From assembly GCA_937148845.1 (NCBI GenBank), contig CAKZRW010000094.1, positions 1 to 43,104 of the forward strand: a DNA stretch of 43,104 bases, given 5' to 3'. Source of the stretch: an uncultured Actinomycetes bacterium (lineage in GTDB: Bacteria > Actinomycetota > Thermoleophilia > RBG-16-64-13). Made by a program: the position numbers and the translations under genes. The notes beneath the pieces were generated by a model that was given only the letters and a program-made list of their open reading frames with translations, did no database searches and was not told where the DNA came from. Of the stretch, positions 27,100 to 35,454 are shown one piece after another (the stretch's first letter is position 1; every line of letters begins with the position of its first letter).

Positions 27100-28080
27100 A
27101 TGTCTGCAGCGGTGCCTGACGTCAAAGAGATCTGGAATGGCCGGATCGTCGAGGTCACCTTGGGGGCAGGACCAGACCAAGGTGGCACCCGACGGACGAC
27201 AGTGACCGTGGGCGGTCAGAACACTCTTCCCTTCCTACATTTCGAGGGGCAGATGCCCCATAAACCAGTGGTGGCTGTAGAGGTGAGGGACCAGGCCCCG
27301 GACGATTGGTCAGAGCTTCTGGTCCAGGCTTGGGGTGACGTCCTGAGCGACCCGGCCGCCTGGGCGGCTAGGGCGGAGGAGCTGGGAGCGGAAGTCATCG
27401 CTCTCTCTCTGGACAGTGCCCACCCCGAACGGGGAGACACCGGGGCTAAAGAGGCTCGTAGCACGGTGCGCCGGGTGTTGGAAGCGACCGGTATTCCGCT
27501 CATCGTCTACGGACCTGGTCAGCCTGACAAGGACAACGAAGTCCTGGTGGCGGCGGCGGAAGAAGCAGCCGGCGAACGGATCGCGCTGGGAAACTGCGAA
27601 GAGAAGAACTATCGCACCATCGTGGCTGCGGCTCTGGCCAATGACCAGTTGGTGATCGCCAAGACCCCCATCGACGTCAACCTAGCCAAGCAGCTCAACG
27701 TCCTCATCGGCGACATGCGTCTGAGTCGAGACCACATCATCATGGACCCCACGACCGGAGCTTTGGGGTACGGTCTGGAATACACCTATTCGGTGATGGA
27801 GCGGGTGCGTCTGGCGGCGCTCTCCGGCGATGCCGCTCTTCAACAGCCCATGATCGTGACTGCGGGATATGAGGCCTGGCGGGCCAAGGAGACCCGCACG
27901 GGCGAGGGAGTCCCGGCGGAATGGGGAGACTGGCGGACTCGTTCCCTGCTTTGGGAGGCGAACACAGCCGTCACCTTGCTGGAGACCGGGGCAGACATCG
28001 TGGTGTTGCGTCATCCGGATGTGATTCCGTTGGTCAAACAGGCCATCGAGGGACTCATGCAAGACAGTCCGGTGGCCTGA
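27100..28080 (+). CDS. acsD: Corrinoid iron-sulfur protein, small subunit
   Basis: Small (beta/CdhD-type) subunit of CFeSP, which carries the methyl group from methyl-H4folate to acetyl-CoA synthase. The 326-residue TIM-barrel protein includes LPFLHFEGQMPHKPVVAVEV, LALDSAHPE-like ALSLDSAHPE, GNCEEKNYRTI and MDPTTGALGYGLEYTYS, all typical of the family. The ATG start follows GAAAGGAG. It forms a heterodimer with the product of the next gene, 31 bases downstream. Confidence 0.95.
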   Translation: MSAAVPDVKEIWNGRIVEVTLGAGPDQGGTRRTTVTVGGQNTLPFLHFEGQMPHKPVVAVEVRDQAPDDWSELLVQAWGDVLSDPAAWAARAEELGAEVIALSLDSAHPERGDTGAKEARSTVRRVLEATGIPLIVYGPGQPDKDNEVLVAAAEEAAGERIALGNCEEKNYRTIVAAALANDQLVIAKTPIDVNLAKQLNVLIGDMRLSRDHIIMDPTTGALGYGLEYTYSVMERVRLAALSGDAALQQPMIVTAGYEAWRAKETRTGEGVPAEWGDWRTRSLLWEANTAVTLLETGADIVVLRHPDVIPLVKQAIEGLMQDSPVA

Positions 28081-28111
28081 CCGGGGGATAGGAGAGAAAG
28101 GAGTACCACAG

Positions 28112-29470
28112 ATGGCCCTAAGTGGTCTTGCCATATACAAGATGCTGCCCCAGACGAACTGCAAGGAGTGTGGTTTTCCCACCTGCCTTGCTTTTGCGAT
28201 GAAACTAGCGGCTCGGCAGGTAGAACTATCTGCCTGCCCGTATGTCTCCGAGGAGACCAAGGCCCAGTTGGACAGCGCCGCAGCGCCTCCCATCCGGCTG
28301 ATCGCTCTAGGTAGAGACAGCCATAAGCTGGAAGTCGGCAACGAGACGGTTATCTTCCGGCATGAAAAGACTTTCTACCATCAACCCGGGCTGTTCTATC
28401 GTCTCTCGACCGCGCTTGGCGACCAGGAGTTCTCCGGCCTGCTCGACCAGATCGCGAGCTACCAGGTGGAACGGGTCGGCGTGGCTCTGCGGGTAGACGG
28501 GGTGGCCATCCAGGACGCTTCCGGCTCGGCGGAGACGTTCGCCAAGCGGGTCGCCCAGGCGGCAGAAAAAGAGTTGGCCCTGATTCTGATCAGTGCGGAC
28601 CCGGCCGTCATGGAAGCGGGGTTGAAAGCGGTCGAAGGGAGGGCTCCGCTGGTCTACGCGGCCACCGCCGAAAACTGGGAGAAGATGGCAGCTCTGGCGC
28701 ACCAATACGGGGCGCCCCTGGCTGTGAGAGGCAAGGACGGCGATCTGGAGGGTTTGGCCGCCCTGGTCCAGGAGATTACCAGTAAGGCCAAGGCGGAAGA
28801 CCTGGTGCTGGATCCGGGCACCCGGGGCTGGGCTGATACCCTGGCCGCCTTCACCAAGATCAGGCGAGCGGCGATCAAGAAGAATTTCCGGTCTCTCGGG
28901 TATCCGGTAATTGCTTTTCCGGGCGAGGGCGCGGGGGCCGACAGTCTAGAGATGGAGACCATGCTGGCGGCGCAGGCCATCGACAAGTATGGCTCGCTGA
29001 TCGTTCTCGACCGCTTCGACAAAGCTGCGCTGTACTCGCTTCTGACTCTGCGCCAGAACATCTACACCGATCCGCAGAAGCCCATCCAGGTGACGCCGGG
29101 TCTGTATGAGATATCGTCGCCGAACGCCGATTCACCGTTGCTCGTTACCACCAACTTCTCGCTGACTTATTTCTCGGTAGCGGGCGAGGTAGAGGGCAGC
29201 GGACGCCCGGCTTGGCTCCTGGTGACGGATTCGGAAGGGATGTCGGTGCTGACTGCCTGGGCCGCGGGCAAGTTCGATGCGGAGCGCATCGCTAAAGCTG
29301 TCCGCGCTTCTGGCGTTACCGAGAGGATCAAGCACCAGAAGATCGTCATACCTGGTTTTGTGGCCAGCATCTCCGGGGAGCTGGAGGAGGAGCTGGCTGG
29401 TTGGGAGATCCTGGTGGGTCCACGCGAGGCCATCGGCATTCCTTCGTTCTTGCGGCAGATGGCTGCTTAG
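28112..29470 (+). CDS. acsC: Corrinoid iron-sulfur protein, large subunit
   Basis: Large (gamma/CdhE-type) subunit of CFeSP, holding the cobamide and a low-potential [4Fe-4S] cluster. The 452-residue protein begins with the cluster motif C17-x2-C20-x4-C25-x16-C42 in NCKECGFPTC...SACPYVS, matching characterised CFeSP position for position. A TIM barrel and then a C-terminal B12-binding Rossmann domain follow (about 320-452, with the TNFSLTYFSVAGEVE stretch). It sits between acsD and the reductive activator gene. Confidence 0.96.
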   Translation: MALSGLAIYKMLPQTNCKECGFPTCLAFAMKLAARQVELSACPYVSEETKAQLDSAAAPPIRLIALGRDSHKLEVGNETVIFRHEKTFYHQPGLFYRLSTALGDQEFSGLLDQIASYQVERVGVALRVDGVAIQDASGSAETFAKRVAQAAEKELALILISADPAVMEAGLKAVEGRAPLVYAATAENWEKMAALAHQYGAPLAVRGKDGDLEGLAALVQEITSKAKAEDLVLDPGTRGWADTLAAFTKIRRAAIKKNFRSLGYPVIAFPGEGAGADSLEMETMLAAQAIDKYGSLIVLDRFDKAALYSLLTLRQNIYTDPQKPIQVTPGLYEISSPNADSPLLVTTNFSLTYFSVAGEVEGSGRPAWLLVTDSEGMSVLTAWAAGKFDAERIAKAVRASGVTERIKHQKIVIPGFVASISGELEEELAGWEILVGPREAIGIPSFLRQMAA

Positions 29471-29487
29471 AAGCGGCGTAGCTGGTC

Positions 29488-31503
29488 ATGGCTGTGGGTG
29501 AAGAGAGGAGCCCGGACAACGGGCGGCCTTGCCTTGTGCGCTTCGAGCCGTCGGGTCTGAGCGTCACAGTACCGGCAGGGACCTTGCTGGGGGATGCCCT
29601 TGCGCAGGCCGGGTTGAGCGTGCCGCTGCCTTGTGGAGGGCAGGGACGCTGCGGCCGCTGCGTGGTGCAAGTGCGCGAAGGGCCGGTGAGGCGCCGCTCG
29701 GCTCTGCGGCTGAGTGAAGCGGACATCGCCGCCGGGTGGGCGCTCGCTTGCCAGACCCTGGTAAGCGGAGACTTGACCGTCTGGATACCCCCTGCTGAGG
29801 AGCGCGTCCTGAGGGCCGAAGCAGGGGACCGCGCCGAGAAGAGCGCTCCCGAGGTCGTCCTCTGCGAAGAGGCGGGTCCTCCTTGGGTGGCCGCCTACCC
29901 CCTGGCTGTGGAGCCGCCCTCGATGAGTGACAACACTCCCGATCTGGAGCGGGTACAGCGCGAGCTGGCTCGCCAGCATGGTCTGCGCGAGGTGCGTCCG
30001 ACCCTGCCGGCTCTTAGCAAGCTACCAAGCGTGCTCCGCGATGGGGATTGGAAGGTTGCGGCCGTGGTCGAGCGAGGCGACTGGACCACTCCTGCCGGCC
30101 CGTCCCGGCTTCTCGATGTGCGTCCTACCCATACTGACCAGCGGGTCTTCGGGCTGGCCATCGATATCGGCACGACCACGGTCTGCGTCTACTTGGGCGA
30201 TCTTAGCACCGGGGCTCTGGTCGCCCATGCCTCTGCCTTCAATGGGCAGATAGAGCGAGGTGAGGACGTCATTTCCCGCATCATCTACGCTCGTCAGCCG
30301 GAACGGGCCCAAGAGCTGAAAGAGCGGGTGGTGGGTACCATCAATGCTCTCATCGACAGCATGGTCGAGCGGGAGGGGCTGAGTCCCGACCAGATCGTGT
30401 GTGCCACGGTGGCTGGCAACACCACCATGACCCACCTCTTTCTGGGGCTGGAGCCCCATTACATCCGTCTGGAACCCTATATACCGGCGGCCGGGCGTTT
30501 TCCCCCGGTCCCGGCTGGTCAGCTGGGTCTTCACATGCACCCGGAAGGCCTGGTGGACTGTCTTCCTGCAGTGGGGGCCTATGTCGGTGGCGACATCACG
30601 GCGGGTGTGCTGCGCAGCGGGATGCATGAACAGGAGGCGGTCACCCTCTTCATCGACGTAGGCACTAACGGGGAGATGGTGCTGGGCAACGCCGACTGGC
30701 TCATCGCCTGCGCCTGCTCGGCCGGGCCCGCGTTCGAAGGGGCGGGAGCCGTGTCCGGTATGCCCGCAGTCCCTGGCGCCGTCGAGCAGGTGTGGATAGA
30801 CCCCCGGACGTTGGAGCCCACTTGGACCACCATAGGCGGGGAGCCGCCTCTAGGTATCTGCGGCTCGGGGATGATCTCACTCCTCGGTGAGATGCTGGTC
30901 ACCGGGGTGATAGACAAGAGCGGGCGGCTTGCCGCTGATGGTCGCAGTCCACGCATAAGGGTGAGTGAAGAAGGCCCTGAATATGTAGTGGCCTGGGCGG
31001 AAGCGACCGCCCGGGGCAGGGACATCGTTCTGACCGAGACCGATATCCAGAATCTGCTGCGAGCCAAAGCCGCTATCTATGCGGGCGCTACGGTCTTGTG
31101 CGAGAGTGTCGGTCTGGCTATCACCGATGTGGAGCGAGTCTTGATCGGCGGCGGTTTCGGCAAGCACATCGATGTGGAGAAGGCCATCCTCATCGGGCTG
31201 CTCCCCGACATGCCGTGGGAGCGTTTCACCTACTTGGGCAACACGTCCATACAAGGAGCATACCTGGCCCTCACCTGCCAGGAAGCTCGGGCCCGGGTGG
31301 ACGAACTGGCCGCCAAGATGACCTACCTGGAGCTGAGTGCCGACAATCGCTTCATGGAAGCCTTCACATCTGCTCTCTTCATCCCTCACACCGATGAGAG
31401 TCTCTTCCCTTCGGTGCAGGAAAGTCTGGCCCGGGCGAGAGGTTCCGAGCCGGGCCCCGGAGCCCGCTCAGAGGGAAGCTCGGAGGGGGGCTCCGGTGAC
31501 TGA
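29488..31503 (+). CDS. acsV: Reductive activator of CFeSP (RACo-type ASKHA ferredoxin)
   Basis: ATP-dependent activator that reduces the inactive Co(II) state of the corrinoid protein back to Co(I). The 671-residue product has an N-terminal [2Fe-2S] ferredoxin domain (C49, C55, C58, C88), a linker, and an ASKHA ATPase domain (DUF4445-type) starting near residue 223 with LAIDIGTTTVCVYLGDL and including TVAGNTTMTHLFLG, DVGTNGEMVLG and IGGGFGKHID. The ATG at 29488 lies 17 bases after acsC. Its stop overlaps the following cooC-like gene by eight bases. Confidence 0.94.
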   Translation: MAVGEERSPDNGRPCLVRFEPSGLSVTVPAGTLLGDALAQAGLSVPLPCGGQGRCGRCVVQVREGPVRRRSALRLSEADIAAGWALACQTLVSGDLTVWIPPAEERVLRAEAGDRAEKSAPEVVLCEEAGPPWVAAYPLAVEPPSMSDNTPDLERVQRELARQHGLREVRPTLPALSKLPSVLRDGDWKVAAVVERGDWTTPAGPSRLLDVRPTHTDQRVFGLAIDIGTTTVCVYLGDLSTGALVAHASAFNGQIERGEDVISRIIYARQPERAQELKERVVGTINALIDSMVEREGLSPDQIVCATVAGNTTMTHLFLGLEPHYIRLEPYIPAAGRFPPVPAGQLGLHMHPEGLVDCLPAVGAYVGGDITAGVLRSGMHEQEAVTLFIDVGTNGEMVLGNADWLIACACSAGPAFEGAGAVSGMPAVPGAVEQVWIDPRTLEPTWTTIGGEPPLGICGSGMISLLGEMLVTGVIDKSGRLAADGRSPRIRVSEEGPEYVVAWAEATARGRDIVLTETDIQNLLRAKAAIYAGATVLCESVGLAITDVERVLIGGGFGKHIDVEKAILIGLLPDMPWERFTYLGNTSIQGAYLALTCQEARARVDELAAKMTYLELSADNRFMEAFTSALFIPHTDESLFPSVQESLARARGSEPGPGARSEGSSEGGSGD

Positions 31504-32305
31504 TACGCTGGCTGTGGTCGGCAAGGGGGGGACCGGCAAGACCACGTTTGCCGCTCTTACCATCAAGTTCTTGAGACAGACGGGGCTTACTCCCATTCTG
31601 GCGATCGACGCTGATCCCAGTGCCAATCTCAATCTAGCCTTGGGCATGGAACTCGGCCATACGGTCGGGCAGATACGCGAAGACACCCGCGACCGGGTGT
31701 CGGGCGGCACCTTCGAGCCGGGTGTCTCAAAGCCGGACTGGTTTGCGTACCAGGTGGAGCGCTGTGTGGTGGAGGGCGATGAGGTCGACCTGCTGGCCAT
31801 GGGCAGGCCGGAAGGACCAGGCTGCTACTGTGCTGCCAACCACATGCTTCGTAGTGCCATAGACCGGCTAGGCAACAGCTACCGCTACGTGGTGATCGAC
31901 AATGAGGCAGGGATGGAGCACATAAGCCGGCAGACCACCCGGGACGTCGACTGGTTGTTCATCATCAGCGACCCCTCGCAGCGCGGTCTGGCGGCTGCAG
32001 AGCAGATAGTGGCCCTGGTCGGTGCCTTGGGCACTCGGGTCCGGCGCATGGGCCTGGTCGTCAACCGCGTGGCAGGCGAGCTGCCCCCTGACTTTGCCAG
32101 ACGGGTCGAGGCGTTGAGCGTCCCGCTGCTGGGGATTCTGCCGCAAGACCCGGAGATCGCAAGGCTGGATGCGGAGGGCCGTCCTTTGGTGGAGCTCAGT
32201 GAAGACTCCGGCCTCTATCTGGCCATAGCCGCCATCCTGCGAGAGTGTCTAAGCATACCTGAGCGGGTCTCAAGCCAAGGAGGGAGTAATGCTGATCATC
32301 GGTGA
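31496..32305 (+). CDS. acsF: CooC/AcsF-type nickel-insertion ATPase (second copy)
   Basis: MinD-like ATPase predicted to mature a nickel site of the CODH/ACS complex; its place beside acsV and acsE suggests the A-cluster, by analogy with AcsF. The GTG at 31496 has GGAGGGGGG just upstream and gives 269 residues; the frame is open further 5' inside acsV. Walker A is VVGKGGTGKTT, with AIDADPSANLN and the metal-binding C110-Y-C112 in GPGCYCAANHMLR. It overlaps acsV by 8 and acsE by 17 bases, so the three are translationally coupled. It is distinct from the copy at 21122-21922. Confidence 0.9.
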   Translation: MTDTLAVVGKGGTGKTTFAALTIKFLRQTGLTPILAIDADPSANLNLALGMELGHTVGQIREDTRDRVSGGTFEPGVSKPDWFAYQVERCVVEGDEVDLLAMGRPEGPGCYCAANHMLRSAIDRLGNSYRYVVIDNEAGMEHISRQTTRDVDWLFIISDPSQRGLAAAEQIVALVGALGTRVRRMGLVVNRVAGELPPDFARRVEALSVPLLGILPQDPEIARLDAEGRPLVELSEDSGLYLAIAAILRECLSIPERVSSQGGSNADHR

Positions 32306-33209
32306 GAACATCCACATCATCGCTCCGGCAGTCAAGGAAGCTATCGCCAATCGCGACACTGCCGCCATCCAGCGACTGGCCAAGTCCCAGGTGGAGGCAG
32401 GAGCCCAGATGCTCGATCTCAATATCGGTCCGCAGAAGAAGGAGGGACCGGAGGTGATGCGCTGGCTAGTTCCGGCCATCCAAGAAGTGGTCGATGTGCC
32501 GCTCTCCCTGGACACCACCAATCTGGAAGCCATCAAGACCGGACTGGAACTGGTCAACAAGCCGGCCATTGTCAACTCCACTTCCGCCGAGCCCGAGCGG
32601 CTGGAGAAGGTTCCCCCGGTCGCGGCCGAATACGGTGCTGGCCTGGTCGCGCTCATGATGGGCAAAGGGGGCATCCCGGTCACGGCTGAGGAGCGGGTCC
32701 AAATAGCGATCGACTATCTCATTCCGCGGGCATTGGAAGTGGGGATACCGCTGGACAAGCTGTACCTCGATCCCCTGGCTATGACTGTGGCCGGGTGCCA
32801 GGAGTATGCGCCCCATGCGGTCGAGGCCATCCGCTATATCAAGCAAGGTATGGACCCGGCTCCCCTCACCACCATCGGGCTGAGCAATGTGTCCAACACA
32901 GTTTCGCCGGAGAAGCGCAGCCTAATCAACCGCACTTACCTGGTCATGCTTATGGCGGTCGGTCTGGACACCGCCATCGCCGACCCGCTGGATTCCGAGT
33001 TGATGGAGACTATCCGTATCATCGAACAGAGGGACGACTCTACCGGGGCGGGCGCGCTCTTGCTGAAGATCTACGATCGGACGGCTGCCATGGAAGAAGT
33101 CGAGCCCTCTGATGTGGACATGTCGGATCCGGACCAGGTCGCCATTTGGAAGACGCTGCAGGTGTTGCTCAACAGGGTGATCTTCACCGACTCTTACTTG
33201 CGCACCTGA
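32289..33209 (+). CDS. acsE: Methyl-H4folate:corrinoid iron-sulfur protein methyltransferase
   Basis: Transfers the methyl group from methyltetrahydrofolate to Co(I) of CFeSP. The 306-residue pterin-binding TIM barrel keeps the folate-site residues D75 (LSLDTTN), N96 (AIVNSTSAE), D161 (YLDPLAMTV) and N200 (IGLSNVSN). Characterised enzymes have about 262 residues. The extra 40 or so lie between LDSELMET (near 241) and KTLQVLLNRVIFTDSYLRT at the end, and contain an acidic stretch. The ATG at 32289 follows GGAGGGAG. It is the last gene of the acs operon. Confidence 0.95.
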   Translation: MLIIGENIHIIAPAVKEAIANRDTAAIQRLAKSQVEAGAQMLDLNIGPQKKEGPEVMRWLVPAIQEVVDVPLSLDTTNLEAIKTGLELVNKPAIVNSTSAEPERLEKVPPVAAEYGAGLVALMMGKGGIPVTAEERVQIAIDYLIPRALEVGIPLDKLYLDPLAMTVAGCQEYAPHAVEAIRYIKQGMDPAPLTTIGLSNVSNTVSPEKRSLINRTYLVMLMAVGLDTAIADPLDSELMETIRIIEQRDDSTGAGALLLKIYDRTAAMEEVEPSDVDMSDPDQVAIWKTLQVLLNRVIFTDSYLRT

Positions 33210-33232
33210 GCCGGCGACGGCTCTTGCCTAAC

Positions 33233-33251
33233 CGCTAGCAAGATGCTAGCG
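33233..33251 (+). terminator. Hairpin after acsE
   Basis: CGCTAGCA (33233-33240) and TGCTAGCG (33244-33251) form a perfect 8-base-pair stem with a 3-base loop, 24 bases after the acsE stop. No T-run follows, so it may be a weak or Rho-assisted terminator or a 3' stabiliser. Confidence 0.5.
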
Positions 33252-33475
33252 TGAGGCGCAGTACAGCGGACCACCTCAGTTCCCGGGGGGGAATGGGAAC
33301 ATGCCCGAGGAGGTTTTGTTGCGCCCAAGAAGGGGTGCGAGCGGTCGGGGGCCGCTCCGCCCCCACTTTACGCTGCGGGCCAAGTCTCGCGCTGAAGGCT
33401 CGCTAGGCTGTCTTGCGCCCGCGATGTCCACGACCCAGGGCTGGCTCTACAGGACGTCGACGTCACGGAATGTCT

Positions 33476-33520
33476 CAAGGAGCCGGTCTGGCCAAGGAGC
33501 CGGTCTGACCAGGCCAGACC
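33476..33520 (+). repeat. 17-base tandem repeat with two competing hairpins, upstream of the hdr/mvh operon
   Basis: CAAGGAGCCGGTCTGGC (33476-33492) is repeated once at 33493-33509 with one base change. The CAGACC at 33515-33520 can pair with GGTCTG of either copy: GGTCTGGCC (33485-33493) with GGCCAGACC (33512-33520), or GGTCTG (33502-33507). The 428-base gap between acsE and the HdrA-like gene also holds a stem GGGGGC/GCCCCC (33347-33364) and GTTCCC/GGGAAC (33279-33300). No clear promoter was found. Confidence 0.55.
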
Positions 33521-33637
33521 TCGCCCACCCCCATCTCTTCCTCGTGTCACTTGCCCGGGTTTCAGCTTGCTCTGGGCAAGTTGGTGTCTGTGCTGTGTCC
33601 TTGCCGTGTCGTCGCTTATGAGCGCAAGGGGGGATGT

Positions 33638-35443
33638 ATGAGGACAGGAGTGTTCATCGTCCAAGCCAATGAAGAAGGTCTCGAAGGTGTCAACCTCCAT
33701 GCAGTGGAGTTGTACGCCGCCAATCTTCCGCATGTAGAGAAGGTTAGAAACTTGGGGGTCCGTCCTCGTTTGGACCCCCTTGCCCTGGCTGAGGAGATCA
33801 AGGCCAGCGGGCTGGAAAGAGTGGTCATCGCCGGCGATTCGCCGGGCTTCTTCAAACCCGTGTTCACTCGGGCCATGGCCCTCGCCGGCGCGGACACTGA
33901 CGAGGTCAGGCTGGCTTCTTTTCGGGAGCACGGGGCGACCGGGATGGGTACACCGAGGGCGGAGTCGATCGTCGCCTGCGCTGTCTATGGCGTGCCCTTC
34001 CCGCTTGCCGCCCGGCCGGGGACGACGGCCACCGTGCCCGGGACCTTGATAATCGGCGGGGGAGTCGCGGGTATCCAAGCCGCTTTGGAGATAGCGGATG
34101 CCGGCAAGCCGGTCTACCTGGTGGAGCGTCAGCCCACCATCGGGGGGCACATGGCCATGTTCGACAAGACCTTCCCCACTCTCGACTGCGCCGCCTGCAT
34201 CCTGACTCCCAAGATGGTTGCCGTGGGACAACACGAGATGATCGATCTCATGACCTATTCCGAGGTCGAGGACATCAGTGGTTCGCCGGGGCACTACAAG
34301 GTGCGGGTGCGTAAGAAAGCCCGCCATGTGGACATCGAGGCCTGTGTGGCCTGCAACACCTGCAGCGAGGTCTGTCCCCGCTCGGCCTCGAGCGAATTCG
34401 ATTCGGGCATAGCCGCGCGTAAGGCCATCTACATCCCCTTCCCCCAGGCGGTGCCCAACGCCTATGTCTTGGACGAGGCTTCCTGCCTGTACTTCGAGAG
34501 TGGCGGTGAGAAGTGCGGGGTCTGCGCTAAGAAATGCCCGAAGGAATGCATCGACCTCACGGAGAAGGACCAGATCGTCGAATTCGAAGTCGGCAACGTG
34601 GTTATCGCCACCGGCTACGACGTGTACGACGCCACCAAGATCGAAAGGTACGGCTACGGGAAGTTCCCCAACGTGATCACTGCTCTCGAGTTCGAGCGCA
34701 TAACCAACGCCTCTGGGCCCACCGGGGGCAAGATAGTGACCAAGGTGCTCAGGCACAACAAGCGCAAGAAGGTCGACGAGTGGGTGCTCGATCCCGAAGG
34801 GCCTCCGCCGAACCGGGTGGCCATCATCCACTGCGTGGGATCGCGGGACGCTCAACACAACCCTTACTGCTCCCGGGTGTGCTGCATGTACTCGCTCAAG
34901 TTCGCTCACCTGGTCCGGGAGAAGCTTCCTGAAGCCACTTGCTACGAGTTCTACATCGATATGCGGGCGTTCGGCAAGGGTTACGAAGAGTTCGCCGAAC
35001 GCATCCAGGCGGAAGGGACCTATGTAGTGCGTGGACGCACCGCCCGTATCGTGGAAGAGAACGGACAGATGGTCCTCAAGGGCGAGGACATCGTACAGGA
35101 CCGCATGGTGGACATGCCGGTGGATCTGGTCATCCTGGCCGTGGGTCTGGTGCCCGCGCGCGGAAGTGACCGGTTGGCCGCCATGCTCGGGATAGCTCGG
35201 GATGAAGACGGCTGGTTCAGCGAGCTCGACTACAACTCTGATCCTACCGACACCGAGCGTGGCGGAGTGTTCGTGGCTGGAGCTTGTCAAGCTCCCAAGG
35301 ATATCCCGGACACCGTCGCTCAAGCTTCGGCGGTGGCCGCCGGCGTACTGAAGAGCGTGAACACCGGCCGCGGGCTCGACAGCCGGGCCGACCTGTCGCT
35401 AAGTGAGATCGAGGCTCGCGCGCGTAGCCTCGCCCGAGTTTGA
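33638..35443 (+). CDS. HdrA/QmoA-like FAD iron-sulfur protein (first of a pair)
   Basis: Electron-transferring flavoprotein of the heterodisulfide reductase A family. The ATG at 33638 (AAGGGGGG four bases upstream) gives 601 residues. The N-terminal domain (1-120) is degenerate: the cysteines usual in HdrA (Cx[10 protein letters not shown]) are absent. Then come the FAD Rossmann motif IIGGGVAGIQAA (138-149), the cluster motif LDCAACILTPKM (C184, C187), and an inserted ferredoxin domain with C236, C239, C242, C246 and C283, C293, C296, C300, C304. The C-terminal ferredoxin of typical HdrA is missing. It heads the hdr/mvh operon. QmoA is the nearest named relative in context. Confidence 0.88.
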   Translation: MRTGVFIVQANEEGLEGVNLHAVELYAANLPHVEKVRNLGVRPRLDPLALAEEIKASGLERVVIAGDSPGFFKPVFTRAMALAGADTDEVRLASFREHGATGMGTPRAESIVACAVYGVPFPLAARPGTTATVPGTLIIGGGVAGIQAALEIADAGKPVYLVERQPTIGGHMAMFDKTFPTLDCAACILTPKMVAVGQHEMIDLMTYSEVEDISGSPGHYKVRVRKKARHVDIEACVACNTCSEVCPRSASSEFDSGIAARKAIYIPFPQAVPNAYVLDEASCLYFESGGEKCGVCAKKCPKECIDLTEKDQIVEFEVGNVVIATGYDVYDATKIERYGYGKFPNVITALEFERITNASGPTGGKIVTKVLRHNKRKKVDEWVLDPEGPPPNRVAIIHCVGSRDAQHNPYCSRVCCMYSLKFAHLVREKLPEATCYEFYIDMRAFGKGYEEFAERIQAEGTYVVRGRTARIVEENGQMVLKGEDIVQDRMVDMPVDLVILAVGLVPARGSDRLAAMLGIARDEDGWFSELDYNSDPTDTERGGVFVAGACQAPKDIPDTVAQASAVAAGVLKSVNTGRGLDSRADLSLSEIEARARSLARV

Positions 35444-35454
35444 GGAGGCCAAGT

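Noticed and set aside
33301-33621. 106-codon frame in the gap before the hdr/mvh operon
   Set aside because: It has a GAGGAGG inside its first codons, but the protein is Arg/Ser-rich without motifs and crosses the tandem repeat. I treat the region as non-coding.
33368-35323. 651-codon minus-strand open frame opposite the first HdrA-like gene
   Set aside because: Shadow frame: composition follows the complement of plus-strand codons, no motifs are seen, and the plus-strand protein has intact FAD and Fe-S motifs.
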